Source: Streptomyces natalensis ATCC 27448
Lineage (GTDB): Bacteria > Actinomycetota > Actinomycetes > Streptomycetales > Streptomycetaceae
Direction of reading: 5' to 3'
NCBI RefSeq assembly: GCF_000935125.1
Contig: NZ_JRKI01000025.1
Coordinates: 62,001 to 126,000 of the forward strand
DNA: 64,000 bases
Below, in pieces: positions 8,708-16,379 of the stretch. Position numbers and translations under genes: made by a program. How positions within the stretch are numbered: the first letter of the stretch is position 1; every line of letters begins with the position of its first letter. The notes beneath the pieces were generated by a model. It ran no database searches. It had not been told where the DNA came from and saw only the letters and a program-made list of their open reading frames with translations.

Positions 8708-9895
8708 TCATCCGGCCGGACAGGGTGCGCCCAGCCAGGCGTCGTTGAACCGCGCGAAGGTGATTTTCCGGTACGGGCCCGACTCGTAGAGCAGCCCGAA
8801 CGTGCCGTCCTTGAGCCGGGTCAGGGTGGAGTACGCCGCCGGGCCGGGCGTGACGACGCGTGAGACCGGCCAGCTGCGGCCGTCGTCGCAGGACAGCCGG
8901 ACGGTGAGGTTCCGCCGGGCGCTGGTGCTCGCCGTATTGCTGAACAGCAGCCAGTGCGCCCGCGGGTGGCCCGGTGGCGCGGTCGGGTCGTAGCGCAGGA
9001 TCGACGCATTGTTGACCGGGTCGATCAGCTCGTCGTCCGCCACCGGCGTGCTGTAGGTCAGCCCGCCGTCCCGGGAGTAGGCGACCAGCCGTCGTGTGGT
9101 GCTGCCGGTACGGCTGTTGAGCATGATGCGGCCATCGGCCAGCTCCACGGTCTTGTTCTCGTCCATCAGCGGCCCCACCGGCGTCCCCAGCCGCCAGGTC
9201 CTCCCGTGGTCGTCGCTGTAGGCACTGGCCGCCCACATGCTGGCGTCGGCCTTGCGCAGCGCGTACTGCTGGAGCAGCCGCCCGGAGGAGAGCTGGATGC
9301 CGGTGCCGGACGAGGCGAAGATGCCCAGCCACGTCGGGTCCTTGAGGTCGCGGGTCAGCCGCCGGGCGCGCCAGCTGCGGCCGCCGTCGTCGGAGTAGTG
9401 GTAGTCGGTGTGCAGGATCGTGGTGCTGCGGTGGTCGTTGCCCATGCCCGCGTTGCCGAAGCCGATGCCCCTGGGGCCGTACATGTGGAAGAGGAAGAGG
9501 CGGCCGGTCCAGCGGTCGGCGATCAGGCTGGGATCGCCCGCGCCGGCCCCGCCGTCGTAGTCGGCGACCGCCTGCGGGGGGCTCCAGGTCCGCCCGTCGT
9601 CGGTGCTGCGCCGCACCATCACATCGACATTGCCGGGCAGGTCGGAGGCGCTGTCGTTACGCCGGTCGTAGGCGGCGACGAGGGTGCCGTCGGGGAGCGT
9701 CTCCAGCGCGGGGATGCGGTAGGTGTGCGCCCCTTCGCCGGAGACCGCCAGGTCGGTGGACTCATAGAGGGGGGCGGCGGGATCGGGGGGAGGGGCGGCG
9801 GCCGCAGGGGTGGCCGACGCCAGACCGGTGCCGGTGGCGAGGAGGACGGCCAGCGACAGGGAACGGGCGGCTCTCGCCGGACGGACGGCTTTCAC
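8708..9895 (-). CDS. Secreted exo-alpha-sialidase (GH33-like)
   Basis: A 395-residue secreted sialidase-type six-bladed propeller. The signal peptide covers about residues 1-34 (cleavage near AAA-AP). The catalytic arginine motif YRIP is at 59-62. Five Asp-box-like motifs (S-x-D-x-G-x-x-W/Y) are visible: STDDGRTW, SDDGGRSW, SDDHGRTW, SRDGGLTY and SCDDGRSW. The motif LYESG near the C-terminus fits the late active-site region. It should release terminal sialic acids from glycans outside the cell. There are no carbohydrate-binding modules, and no sialic-acid uptake genes lie nearby. Confidence 0.9.
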   Translation of the reverse strand: MKAVRPARAARSLSLAVLLATGTGLASATPAAAAPPPDPAAPLYESTDLAVSGEGAHTYRIPALETLPDGTLVAAYDRRNDSASDLPGNVDVMVRRSTDDGRTWSPPQAVADYDGGAGAGDPSLIADRWTGRLFLFHMYGPRGIGFGNAGMGNDHRSTTILHTDYHYSDDGGRSWRARRLTRDLKDPTWLGIFASSGTGIQLSSGRLLQQYALRKADASMWAASAYSDDHGRTWRLGTPVGPLMDENKTVELADGRIMLNSRTGSTTRRLVAYSRDGGLTYSTPVADDELIDPVNNASILRYDPTAPPGHPRAHWLLFSNTASTSARRNLTVRLSCDDGRSWPVSRVVTPGPAAYSTLTRLKDGTFGLLYESGPYRKITFARFNDAWLGAPCPAG

Positions 9896-10051
9896 CGGTA
9901 CCTCCAGGGCGGCGGGGCAGGGACACGAGCCTCGTCGCCAAGGTAAGCGCCGTCCCGGCGAACCGCCCGCGGGCTTGATCCACCCGACCGGGGCAGACCT
10001 CCGCGTGCCGTGGCCGCGCTCCCGTGCGGCCGGCCGGACGGATGCCGTGGG

Positions 10052-10891
10052 CTAGTAGGTGACCCGCCCGAGATCCCGTACCAGCGTCGGCGAGGGCCGC
10101 GGGATCTCACCGAAATCCTCGTCGTCGCCGTCCACCACGAGACGGTTGATCACGTTCTCCAGTGCGGCCGGCAGCGTCGGGGCCAGCCCGCTGTGCCATT
10201 GGACCAGGAGATTGTGCCGGGCCGCGTCCGGCAGCAACTGCTTCTCGTCGAACGCGGCCACCGCCGGACGCTCCTCGTCCGGCGTATGCGCGGCCTGCCC
10301 GCGCCAGTAGTCCGCATCGCGGTGTTCGCCGTTGCGCCGGTGGGAGAGATACAGGCAGTACGCGGCGGTCCGGCTCCCGGCGCCCGCGCCGAAGTGCCAC
10401 CAGAACTGCGCGGCCTCGAAGCGCCCGGTGATGTGCAGCAGACAGCCGAAGACCAGGGCGCCCTCGGGGTCGATGTGATGCTCGTCCACCAGCCGCTCCA
10501 GACTGGCCGCGGCCGCCGCCGCATTGACCACCAGCGCACAGGCCAGCTCCAGCTCATGCGTGGCCTCGTCGCGGGCGCTGGGATACGCGCTGGGCGCGCC
10601 CCGGTCGGCGCGTGCCGGGCCCGGCCGCCCGCCGAGCGCCCCGTCCGTCACCCCCTCGAAGCAGCCGAGCCCGTCGAGCGCCCCCGCATCGTCGAGATCG
10701 CTGAACCCGGCGAGGCCGTCGATCCCGGACACCGCAGCGGCGGCGCTCAACAGCGTCTCCACGGTGTCCCGGCGCCCGATGGGACGGCGGCGGTCGTTCC
10801 GTCCGGCATGGCCGGAGCGACGGCCGGTGTGATCGGCGCGGCAGACGCGGCCGGCGTGCTCTGCGCGACCGGTGTGATCGGCGTGCGGCAT
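10052..10891 (-). CDS. Hypothetical protein coupled to the sigma factor gene
   Basis: A 279-residue cytoplasmic protein of unknown function. The C-terminal half (about 115-230) contains alpha-helical, TPR/Sel1-like segments such as LVFGCLLHITGRFEAAQFWW. The N-terminal 30 residues are unusual, with five histidines and a cysteine in a loose HTGR/HAGR repeat. The ATG at 10891 begins 2 nt after the stop of the sigma factor gene, so the two are translationally coupled. A TTG at 10897 overlapping that stop would add two residues. The pairing suggests a partner or modulator of the sigma factor, but nothing in the sequence proves it. Confidence 0.75.
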   Translation of the reverse strand: MPHADHTGRAEHAGRVCRADHTGRRSGHAGRNDRRRPIGRRDTVETLLSAAAAVSGIDGLAGFSDLDDAGALDGLGCFEGVTDGALGGRPGPARADRGAPSAYPSARDEATHELELACALVVNAAAAAASLERLVDEHHIDPEGALVFGCLLHITGRFEAAQFWWHFGAGAGSRTAAYCLYLSHRRNGEHRDADYWRGQAAHTPDEERPAVAAFDEKQLLPDAARHNLLVQWHSGLAPTLPAALENVINRLVVDGDDEDFGEIPRPSPTLVRDLGRVTY

Positions 10892-10893
10892 GG

Positions 10894-11685
10894 TCAATTC
10901 CCCCCTGCTGATTCCTCGTGGCTGTGGCTGTGGCTTTGGTCGTGACTGTGGTCGTGGTCGTGCTGCCGGTGGTGTCCGTGGTGCCGGTCGTGTCCGTGGT
11001 GGTGCGTGGGCTCGTCACCTTGGTCGTGGTGGGCGGCCCGTTCGTGGTCGTTTCCGTGGCTGGGCTCGCCGTCCCCGGCCGCCGCCGTGCCCCGATCGAT
11101 ACCGAGCGCGGCGGCGAGCCTGCGTTTGCCCCGGCTGGCATAGGAGCGGACGGTGACTTCGTCGACGCCGAGCAGCGCCCCGATCTGCGCGTCGTTGTAG
11201 CCGATGACATGCCGCAGCACGATCACATCGCACTGCCGCTCCGGCAGCCGCGCGATCGCCGCATACAGCCCCAGCTGACTCTCCAGCAGCGCGAACCGCT
11301 GCTGACACTCGCGCAGCAGGGCCTGGGCGACGACGGCGAAGGCCGCCGTTTCGGTGAGCGCGGTGGGCTGCCGGTGGTCGTACAGCCACTCCACCACGCC
11401 TTCCTTGAGCACCGACCAGGCGAACGCCTCCACCGACGCCTGCCGCAGCGCATGCGGCCACAGCCGGCCCAGCCGCCGGAAGGCGGAGCGGGTCACCGCG
11501 CGGGCCGCGTCCTCGCTGCCCGTGTGCAGATAGGCATACGTCAGCCACTTGCGGGCATGCGTGGCGTGGAACGCCTCCAGGGCTATGGAGAGTTGGCGGT
11601 CCGGGGGATCCGAGGCCGCTAAGTCCGCGCAACGGCCATGCGCCTCAGCGCACGCCGGCAGGAGTCGGTCCCGGTTTGCGCCCAC
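10894..11685 (-). CDS. Sigma-70 family (ECF-like) sigma factor with His-rich tail
   Basis: A 263-residue alternative sigma factor from the GTG at 11685, chosen for a GAGGA-type ribosome-binding site just upstream; the frame is open further, so the start is uncertain. A region-2-like helical part lies at about 30-100. Region 4 is clear at about 145-200: LPERQCDVIVLRHV followed by the helix-turn-helix GYNDAQIGALLGVDEVTVRS. After region 4 the last 55 residues (about 209-263) contain 19 histidines mixed with Asp, Ser and Gln, a pattern seen in metal-binding proteins. That tail is not a usual sigma domain. The gene is followed 2 nt later by a coupled hypothetical gene whose N-terminus is also His-rich. 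Confidence 0.82.
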   Translation of the reverse strand: MGANRDRLLPACAEAHGRCADLAASDPPDRQLSIALEAFHATHARKWLTYAYLHTGSEDAARAVTRSAFRRLGRLWPHALRQASVEAFAWSVLKEGVVEWLYDHRQPTALTETAAFAVVAQALLRECQQRFALLESQLGLYAAIARLPERQCDVIVLRHVIGYNDAQIGALLGVDEVTVRSYASRGKRRLAAALGIDRGTAAAGDGEPSHGNDHERAAHHDQGDEPTHHHGHDRHHGHHRQHDHDHSHDQSHSHSHEESAGGN

Positions 11686-12088
11686 GAGCCGTCCTCGTTC
11701 CGTTCGCCGTGCGCCGCTGCTGCCGCACCGAGGATGCCGGTCGCAGCGGGAGGACTGTCTGCCCTCACTTCTAATGAACAGGAAAGTGCGCCTGTTTGTG
11801 GCACCGGGGCGCAAGAAAATCTTCCGCTGCGTATTCATATGACTACCCGTGCCGCTGGCATGTTCAGTCGGCATGCGCATGCGCCGGGCGTACGCCGGGG
11901 CGCACGGCGCCGTTCGGGCATGCTCCGTGCGGTACGGGGCAGGTCTCCAACTGCCGTACGGGAAACGGCAATCGGAACGCCGCGACGGTGCGGGCCGCAC
12001 CGCAAAAACGCCCTACGATGAGCGACCGCAACGACGACGGCACGAGCGACCGCGAGAGCGACGGTTGAGCGACGGCAGGAACGAGGGC
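11686..12088. other. Divergent intergenic region, no gene identified
   Basis: About 400 nt between the sigma factor gene (minus) and the methyltransferase gene (plus). The stretch 11780-11870 is clearly A/T-richer than its surroundings, with CATATG and AAAATCTTCC-like runs, and probably contains the divergent promoters. Frames here remain open on both strands but show no recognisable protein, so the edges of both flanking genes are uncertain. Confidence 0.5.
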
Positions 12089-13021
12089 GTGAACGCGGGC
12101 ATGAGCGAAGGCATCAACGAAGGCATGAACGAGGGCTTCGACGCGGGCATCGACGACGGGACGGCCGACCGCACGAGCGACGGGACGGCCGACCACCGGC
12201 CCGGGCGCCCGGCCGGCCCCATCGTCGACCTCCAGCTCGACCGCGCCCATTCCTCCCGTATCTACGACTACTTCCTCGGCGGCAAGACCAACTTCCTGGC
12301 CGACCGGATGGCCGCCGGCAGCGTGCTGTCCGTCTTCCCCTCCGCGCTCATCGCGGCCCGGATCAACCGCGAGTTCATGCACCGCGCGACCCGCGCCCTC
12401 GTGAAGGCGGGCATGCGCCAGTTCCTCGACATCGGCACCGGCATCCCCACCCCGCCGAATCTGCACGACATCGCCCAGGGCATCGCCCCCGACGCCCGCA
12501 TCGTCTACACCGACAACGACCCCATCGTCCTCGCCCACGCCGCCGCCCTGCTCCTGAGCACCCCTGAGGGGCGCACGGCGTACGTCCAGTCCGACGTCAA
12601 CGACCCCGAGGCCATCCTCGCGGCGCCGCAGCTGCGCCACACCCTCGATCTGCGCGAACCCGTCGCGCTCAGCCTCAACGCCCTGATGCACTTCGTCACC
12701 GACGACGGCCGCGACCGCGCCCACGCCATCGTCGACACCCTCAAGTCCGCCCTGCCCAGCGGCAGTACCCTCGCCATGACCCATGCGACGCCGGACTTCG
12801 GCCCCGGCACCATGGAGAAGATCGTCGAGATCTACCGCGGTGCGGGCACCGTCCTCCAATTCCGTTCGCGCGGCGAATTCCTCCGCTTCTTCGACGGCTG
12901 GGAGCTGCTGGCGCCCGGCGTCGCCCTCCCCCACCAGTGGCGCCCCGACCGCCCCGAGGACGCCACCTACGTCGCCGACGCCGAGGCGGGCTGCTACGCG
13001 GCCGTCGCCCGCAAGCCGTGA
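12089..13021 (+). CDS. SAM-dependent methyltransferase (DUF574 type)
   Basis: A 310-residue protein of the actinobacterial DUF574/SAM-methyltransferase family, highly amplified in Streptomyces. The core starts near residue 45 (VDLQLDRAHSSRIYDYFLGG). Motif I, for SAM, is FLDIGTGIPT; YTDNDPIV follows as the acidic ribose contact. The substrate is unknown. The first 45 residues form a degenerate Met/Asn-Glu-Gly repeat (NEG, AGM, SEG, DDGTADRT) absent from most relatives. GTG 12089 is chosen for an AGGA 8 nt upstream; TTG 12065 or ATG 12101 are alternatives. Confidence 0.85.
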   Translation: MNAGMSEGINEGMNEGFDAGIDDGTADRTSDGTADHRPGRPAGPIVDLQLDRAHSSRIYDYFLGGKTNFLADRMAAGSVLSVFPSALIAARINREFMHRATRALVKAGMRQFLDIGTGIPTPPNLHDIAQGIAPDARIVYTDNDPIVLAHAAALLLSTPEGRTAYVQSDVNDPEAILAAPQLRHTLDLREPVALSLNALMHFVTDDGRDRAHAIVDTLKSALPSGSTLAMTHATPDFGPGTMEKIVEIYRGAGTVLQFRSRGEFLRFFDGWELLAPGVALPHQWRPDRPEDATYVADAEAGCYAAVARKP

Positions 13022-13048
13022 TCGGCCGCGCCGCGCCCCGCCGCCCGC

Positions 13049-13471
13049 TCACTCCTTGCGGTAGCCGTACGCTTCCCCGGCCGCCGCCGCCACCGCGTCC
13101 AGGTCCGCGCCGGCCGAGGCGGTGACCACGGCGGCCACCGCGCCCTCCACGAACGGCGCGTCCACCAGCCGTGCCCCCGCAGGGAGTTCGTCCCCCTCGG
13201 CGACCATGGCCTTCACGGTCAGTACGGCGCTGCCCAGGTCGGCCAGAATCGCCACCCCGGCACCCCGGTCCACCTTCCGCGCCGCCGCGCCGATCAGCTC
13301 GGCACTCGTACCGAGCCCGCCGTCGGGTGTGCCTCCCGCCGCGGCCACCGGCGCCGTCGCCCCGCCGCCGGCCAGTCCCGCCGCCATCTCCGCGACCGAT
13401 GCGGCCACCGGCCCGCTGTGCGACACCAGCACAATCCCCACCGGCCCGGAGCCCTGCCCCCCCTCCGTCAC
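13049..13471 (-). CDS. dhaM: Dihydroxyacetone kinase phosphotransfer subunit DhaM
   Basis: A 140-residue EIIA-mannose-like domain. The phosphorylated histidine is His18 in VLVSHSGPV. It relays phosphate from HPr of the PTS to the ADP held by DhaL. It lacks the HPr and EI-like domains fused in some enterobacterial DhaM proteins, so general PTS proteins must supply phosphate. The GTG start overlaps the dhaL stop by 4 nt (GTGA). It is the last gene of dhaK-dhaL-dhaM and is convergent with the methyltransferase gene. Confidence 0.9.
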   Translation of the reverse strand: MTEGGQGSGPVGIVLVSHSGPVAASVAEMAAGLAGGGATAPVAAAGGTPDGGLGTSAELIGAAARKVDRGAGVAILADLGSAVLTVKAMVAEGDELPAGARLVDAPFVEGAVAAVVTASAGADLDAVAAAAGEAYGYRKE

Positions 13472-14076
13472 GCCGCCACCTCCGCGAGGGCAGCGAACAG
13501 CAGCGCCGATGACGTCGCGCCCGGGTCCTGATGCCCGATGCTGCGTTCCCCCAGGTAGCTCGCACGCCCCTTCCTGGCCAGCATCGGTACGGTCGCCAGC
13601 GCCCCCTCCTCCGCCGCCTCGGCCGCCGCCTCGAACGACGTCTCCAGCGCGGCCACCGCCGGCACCAGCGCATCCAGCATCGTTTTGTCGCCGGGCGCCG
13701 CACCGCCCAGCTGCGCCACCGCATTCACCCCCGCCCGGAGCCCCGCCCGCAGCTCCTGTCTCGTCACCCGCGCCGCGTCGCCCAGCGTCTTTCCGCTGCG
13801 CCGCAGCAACGTCCCGTACAGCGGCCCGGACGCGCCGCCCACGGTCGAGATCAACTGCCGCCCGGCTGACGTCAGCACCGCCCCCGGAGCCGTGGGCGCA
13901 TCGGCCTCCAGCGCCTTCACCACGGCAGCAAACCCCCGCTGCATATTGTTCCCGTGGTCGGCGTCCCCGATGGCGGAATCCAGTTCCGTCAGCCGGCCGG
14001 CCTCCCGCTCCACCGAGGCCGCCGCCGCCACCATCCACCGGACGAAGAACGCGGCATCCAACTCGCTGTCGCTCAC
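13468..14076 (-). CDS. dhaL: Dihydroxyacetone kinase ADP-binding subunit DhaL
   Basis: A 202-residue helical-barrel subunit that keeps ADP as a phosphorylated cofactor. The Mg-nucleotide-binding aspartates are visible in ELDSAIGDADHG (Asp33, Asp38, Asp40). A second family motif is GGASGPLYGT, and DPGATS lies near the C-terminus. It works with DhaK and DhaM to convert dihydroxyacetone to dihydroxyacetone phosphate. It is separated from dhaK by a 157-nt spacer rich in inverted repeats, whereas it overlaps dhaM. Confidence 0.92.
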   Translation of the reverse strand: MSDSELDAAFFVRWMVAAAASVEREAGRLTELDSAIGDADHGNNMQRGFAAVVKALEADAPTAPGAVLTSAGRQLISTVGGASGPLYGTLLRRSGKTLGDAARVTRQELRAGLRAGVNAVAQLGGAAPGDKTMLDALVPAVAALETSFEAAAEAAEEGALATVPMLARKGRASYLGERSIGHQDPGATSSALLFAALAEVAA

Positions 14077-14118
14077 GCACTGCTCCTCTGCTCTGTCCGC
14101 TCTGTCAGCTCTGCTCGT

Positions 14119-14151
14119 TCAGTGCACCGATCTGCTCTTTCCGTGCACTGA
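14119..14151. promoter_or_regulatory. Inverted repeat in the dhaK-dhaL spacer
   Basis: TCAGTGCAC at 14119-14127 and GTGCACTGA at 14143-14151 form 9-bp perfect arms around a 15-nt loop, 43-75 nt upstream of the dhaL start. It could be an operator or an mRNA hairpin affecting dhaL expression. Confidence 0.5.
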
Positions 14152-14160
14152 CGCTCTGCC

Positions 14161-14231
14161 GGGCCTGTCGGGGCCTGTCGGGGCCTGTCGGGGTCCGCCG
14201 GGACCGAGGCTCGGTACGTTCCGACAGGCCC
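14161..14231. terminator. Triple 10-bp repeat with complementary copy after dhaK
   Basis: GGGCCTGTCG occurs three times back to back (14161-14190), and CGACAGGCCC at 14222-14231 is complementary to each copy. In the dhaK message this gives alternative strong hairpins starting immediately after the dhaK stop (14234). Smaller hairpins (GGGTCC/GGACC, CCGAGGCTCGG) sit in between. A partial terminator or mRNA-stability element that sets the dhaK to dhaLM ratio is plausible. Confidence 0.5.
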
Positions 14232-14233
14232 GC

Positions 14234-15226
14234 TCACCGCCCCCACCGCAACGCCGGCGTCTCCACCGGCGCCTCCCACAGCCGCAACAGCTCTCCGTCC
14301 ACCTGACACAGCGTCACCGAGCAGCCCGCCATGTCCAGCGACGTCACATAGTTCCCCACGAGCGTACGGGCCACCGCCACCTCCCGCTCGTCCAGCACCC
14401 GGCGCACCTCCGCGGCGAACCCGTACAGCTCCAGCAGTGGCGTCGCGCCCATCCCGTTCACCAGCACCAGCACCGGCAGCCGCGGCCGGAGATCCTCCAG
14501 GATCGCGTCGACGGCGAAGTCCGCGATCTCGTGCGACGTCATCATCGCCCGCCGCTCCCGCCCCGGCTCGCCGTGGATGCCGACCCCCAACTCCAGCTCA
14601 CCGGCGGGCAGATCGAAGGTCGGTCCGCCCTTCGCGGGCGTCGTGCAGGCGCTGAGCGCCACCCCGAAACTCCGCGACGACTCCACCACCTGCCGCGCCA
14701 GCGCCTCGACCCGCTCCAGCGGCATGCCCTCCTCGGCCGCCGCCCCGGCGATCTTCTCCACGAACAGCGTCGCCCCGGTCCCGCGCCGCCCGGCCGTGAA
14801 GGTCGAGTCGGTCACCGCCACATCGTCATTGACGAGCACACTGGCCACCTGCATCCCCTCGTCCTCCGCCAGTTCCGCCGCCATCTGGAAGTTCAGGACG
14901 TCCCCGGTGTAGTTCTTCACCACGAACAACACACCGCTCCCGCTGTCCACGGCCGCCGCGGCCCGCACCATCTGATCAGGAACCGGCGAGGTGAACACCT
15001 CCCCGGGACACGCGGCATCCAGCATCCCCGGCCCCACGAACCCCCCGTGCAGCGGCTCGTGCCCACTCCCGCCCCCGGACACCAGGGCCACCTTGTCCGC
15101 CACCGGCGCATCCCGCCGCACGATCACCCGGTTCTCCGCATCCACCACCAACTCGGGATGCGCGGCCGCCATCCCCCGCAGCGCGTCCGCGACGACGGTC
15201 TCGGGAACGTTGATCAGCATCTTCAC
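14234..15226 (-). CDS. dhaK: Dihydroxyacetone kinase substrate-binding subunit DhaK
   Basis: A 330-residue DhaK subunit. His218, which forms a covalent hemiaminal with dihydroxyacetone in this family, is in the motif GIHGEPG. The N-terminal motif GGGSGHEPLHGG (His56) is the other active-site loop. Together with DhaL and DhaM it makes dihydroxyacetone phosphate, feeding glycolysis from glycerol or dihydroxyacetone. It is first in the operon. No DhaR-type regulator and no glycerol dehydrogenase gene are adjacent. Confidence 0.94.
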   Translation of the reverse strand: MKMLINVPETVVADALRGMAAAHPELVVDAENRVIVRRDAPVADKVALVSGGGSGHEPLHGGFVGPGMLDAACPGEVFTSPVPDQMVRAAAAVDSGSGVLFVVKNYTGDVLNFQMAAELAEDEGMQVASVLVNDDVAVTDSTFTAGRRGTGATLFVEKIAGAAAEEGMPLERVEALARQVVESSRSFGVALSACTTPAKGGPTFDLPAGELELGVGIHGEPGRERRAMMTSHEIADFAVDAILEDLRPRLPVLVLVNGMGATPLLELYGFAAEVRRVLDEREVAVARTLVGNYVTSLDMAGCSVTLCQVDGELLRLWEAPVETPALRWGR

Positions 15227-15628
15227 GGGTACCTCCGGGTGGCATGAGCGGCTGGGCTTTCCAGTCAGCGTCTTGGCGATTCAGAGTGCGTATGCACCAC
15301 TATTGGTCTCGACTATTGATCTCGGCGGTCCTCGGTGGCCTTTGGTGGCCCTTGGCGGTCGGAAACGGCCTCCACACCGCTCCAAGTGCAGTATCTGCGC
15401 TCGCACCACCAAGGTCACGTGAGCAGAGACGGAGTTTCCGGGCGGCGGGCAGCACCGGACGAGGGTGGGCGGGTCTCTTTCGGTTCGGTGGAGTTCCGGG
15501 GCTGCACCGGCAAGAGCGCTCCGCTGCACGGCATCACCCGGCCCCTCGCCCTGCTGCGCCAGGCCGCCGGGCAGCCATCGCCGCGAAACGCGCTCGACCC
15601 GGTGACTTCCGTGAAGAGATTCTTGGGC
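15227..15628. other. Intergenic region, no gene identified
   Basis: About 400 nt between divergent dhaK and the YCII gene. The first 100 nt are comparatively A/T-rich (around 15275-15320) and may contain promoters for both sides. Open frames cross it on both strands but match nothing I recognise, and the codon use does not look like coding sequence. Confidence 0.45.
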
Positions 15629-16180
15629 ATGGACTTCCTCTGTTACCACCGCGACCGGCCCGACTCCCTGCCGCTGCGCGACGAGCTGCTGGAAGAGCAT
15701 TGGTCCTATATGGACCGGTACGGGAAGGAGATGATCGCCCGGGGCCCGACCCTCTCCCACGACGGCGCCACACCCACCGGCAGTGTGCACATCGTCGGCC
15801 TGCCCGATCCCGCCGCTGCCCGCGCGTTCGCCTTCGACGAGCCGAACCACCGGGCCGGCGTCTACCGGGACGTGCTGCTGCGACGGTGGCGCAACGCGCT
15901 CGGGCGCACCATGTGGGACTTCCCCGGCGGACCGACCGGCGGCAACCGGTACCTGGTGCTCGGCCTCGGCACCGGGCAGGCCGCCGACCTCGCGGTGCCG
16001 CCCGACCGGGACGGGCTGATCGCCTACGGGCCGTTGCTGTCCGACGACGGCGCCATCTGGCTGGGCACGGCGGCGTTGGTCCGGTCACCGGACCCGGAAA
16101 CGGCACGCGCCCTGCTGACCCCGGACCGGTACGCCGACATCGAGGTGCACAACTGGCAGTTCGGCGGGCGCCGGTCCTAG
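15629..16180 (+). CDS. YCII-related domain protein
   Basis: A 183-residue cytoplasmic protein with two YCII-like ferredoxin-fold halves: HWSYMDRYGKEMIARGPTL then the DGATPTG loop, and LIAYGPLLSDDGAIWLG later. The family's biochemical role is poorly known. ATG 15629 fits where homology begins; GTG 15611 would add six residues, and no strong ribosome-binding site decides between them. It lies 200 nt upstream of a glycosyltransferase gene on the same strand, but a functional link is not evident. Confidence 0.7.
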   Translation: MDFLCYHRDRPDSLPLRDELLEEHWSYMDRYGKEMIARGPTLSHDGATPTGSVHIVGLPDPAAARAFAFDEPNHRAGVYRDVLLRRWRNALGRTMWDFPGGPTGGNRYLVLGLGTGQAADLAVPPDRDGLIAYGPLLSDDGAIWLGTAALVRSPDPETARALLTPDRYADIEVHNWQFGGRRS

Positions 16181-16379
16181 GGGGCTTCGCAGGCCACCTG
16201 GTCCGATGCGCTGGACCGGGTGGACACGCCCGTGGCCCGGGGGCCTTCGTCACCAGCCCCCTTCGCTGCGGTGCTCCCGCGGCCGGCGCCCTGCGTTGCT
16301 CCGTTGCGCGCTGCCGCGTTTCCTCCGTGCACCCGTCAGCGTTTCCCTGCCGTAGACCTCAATTCAAGGAAGTGCTGAC

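Noticed and set aside
10012..10031. GGCCGC/GCGGCC hairpin downstream of the sigma-coupled gene
   Set aside because: Only 6-bp arms, which occur frequently by chance at this GC content; too weak to call a terminator.
15227..15628. Possible integration scar or tRNA-like sequence between dhaK and the YCII gene
   Set aside because: No cloverleaf, no GGTTCGA-type T arm in the right place and no integrase nearby; kept only as an unannotated gap.
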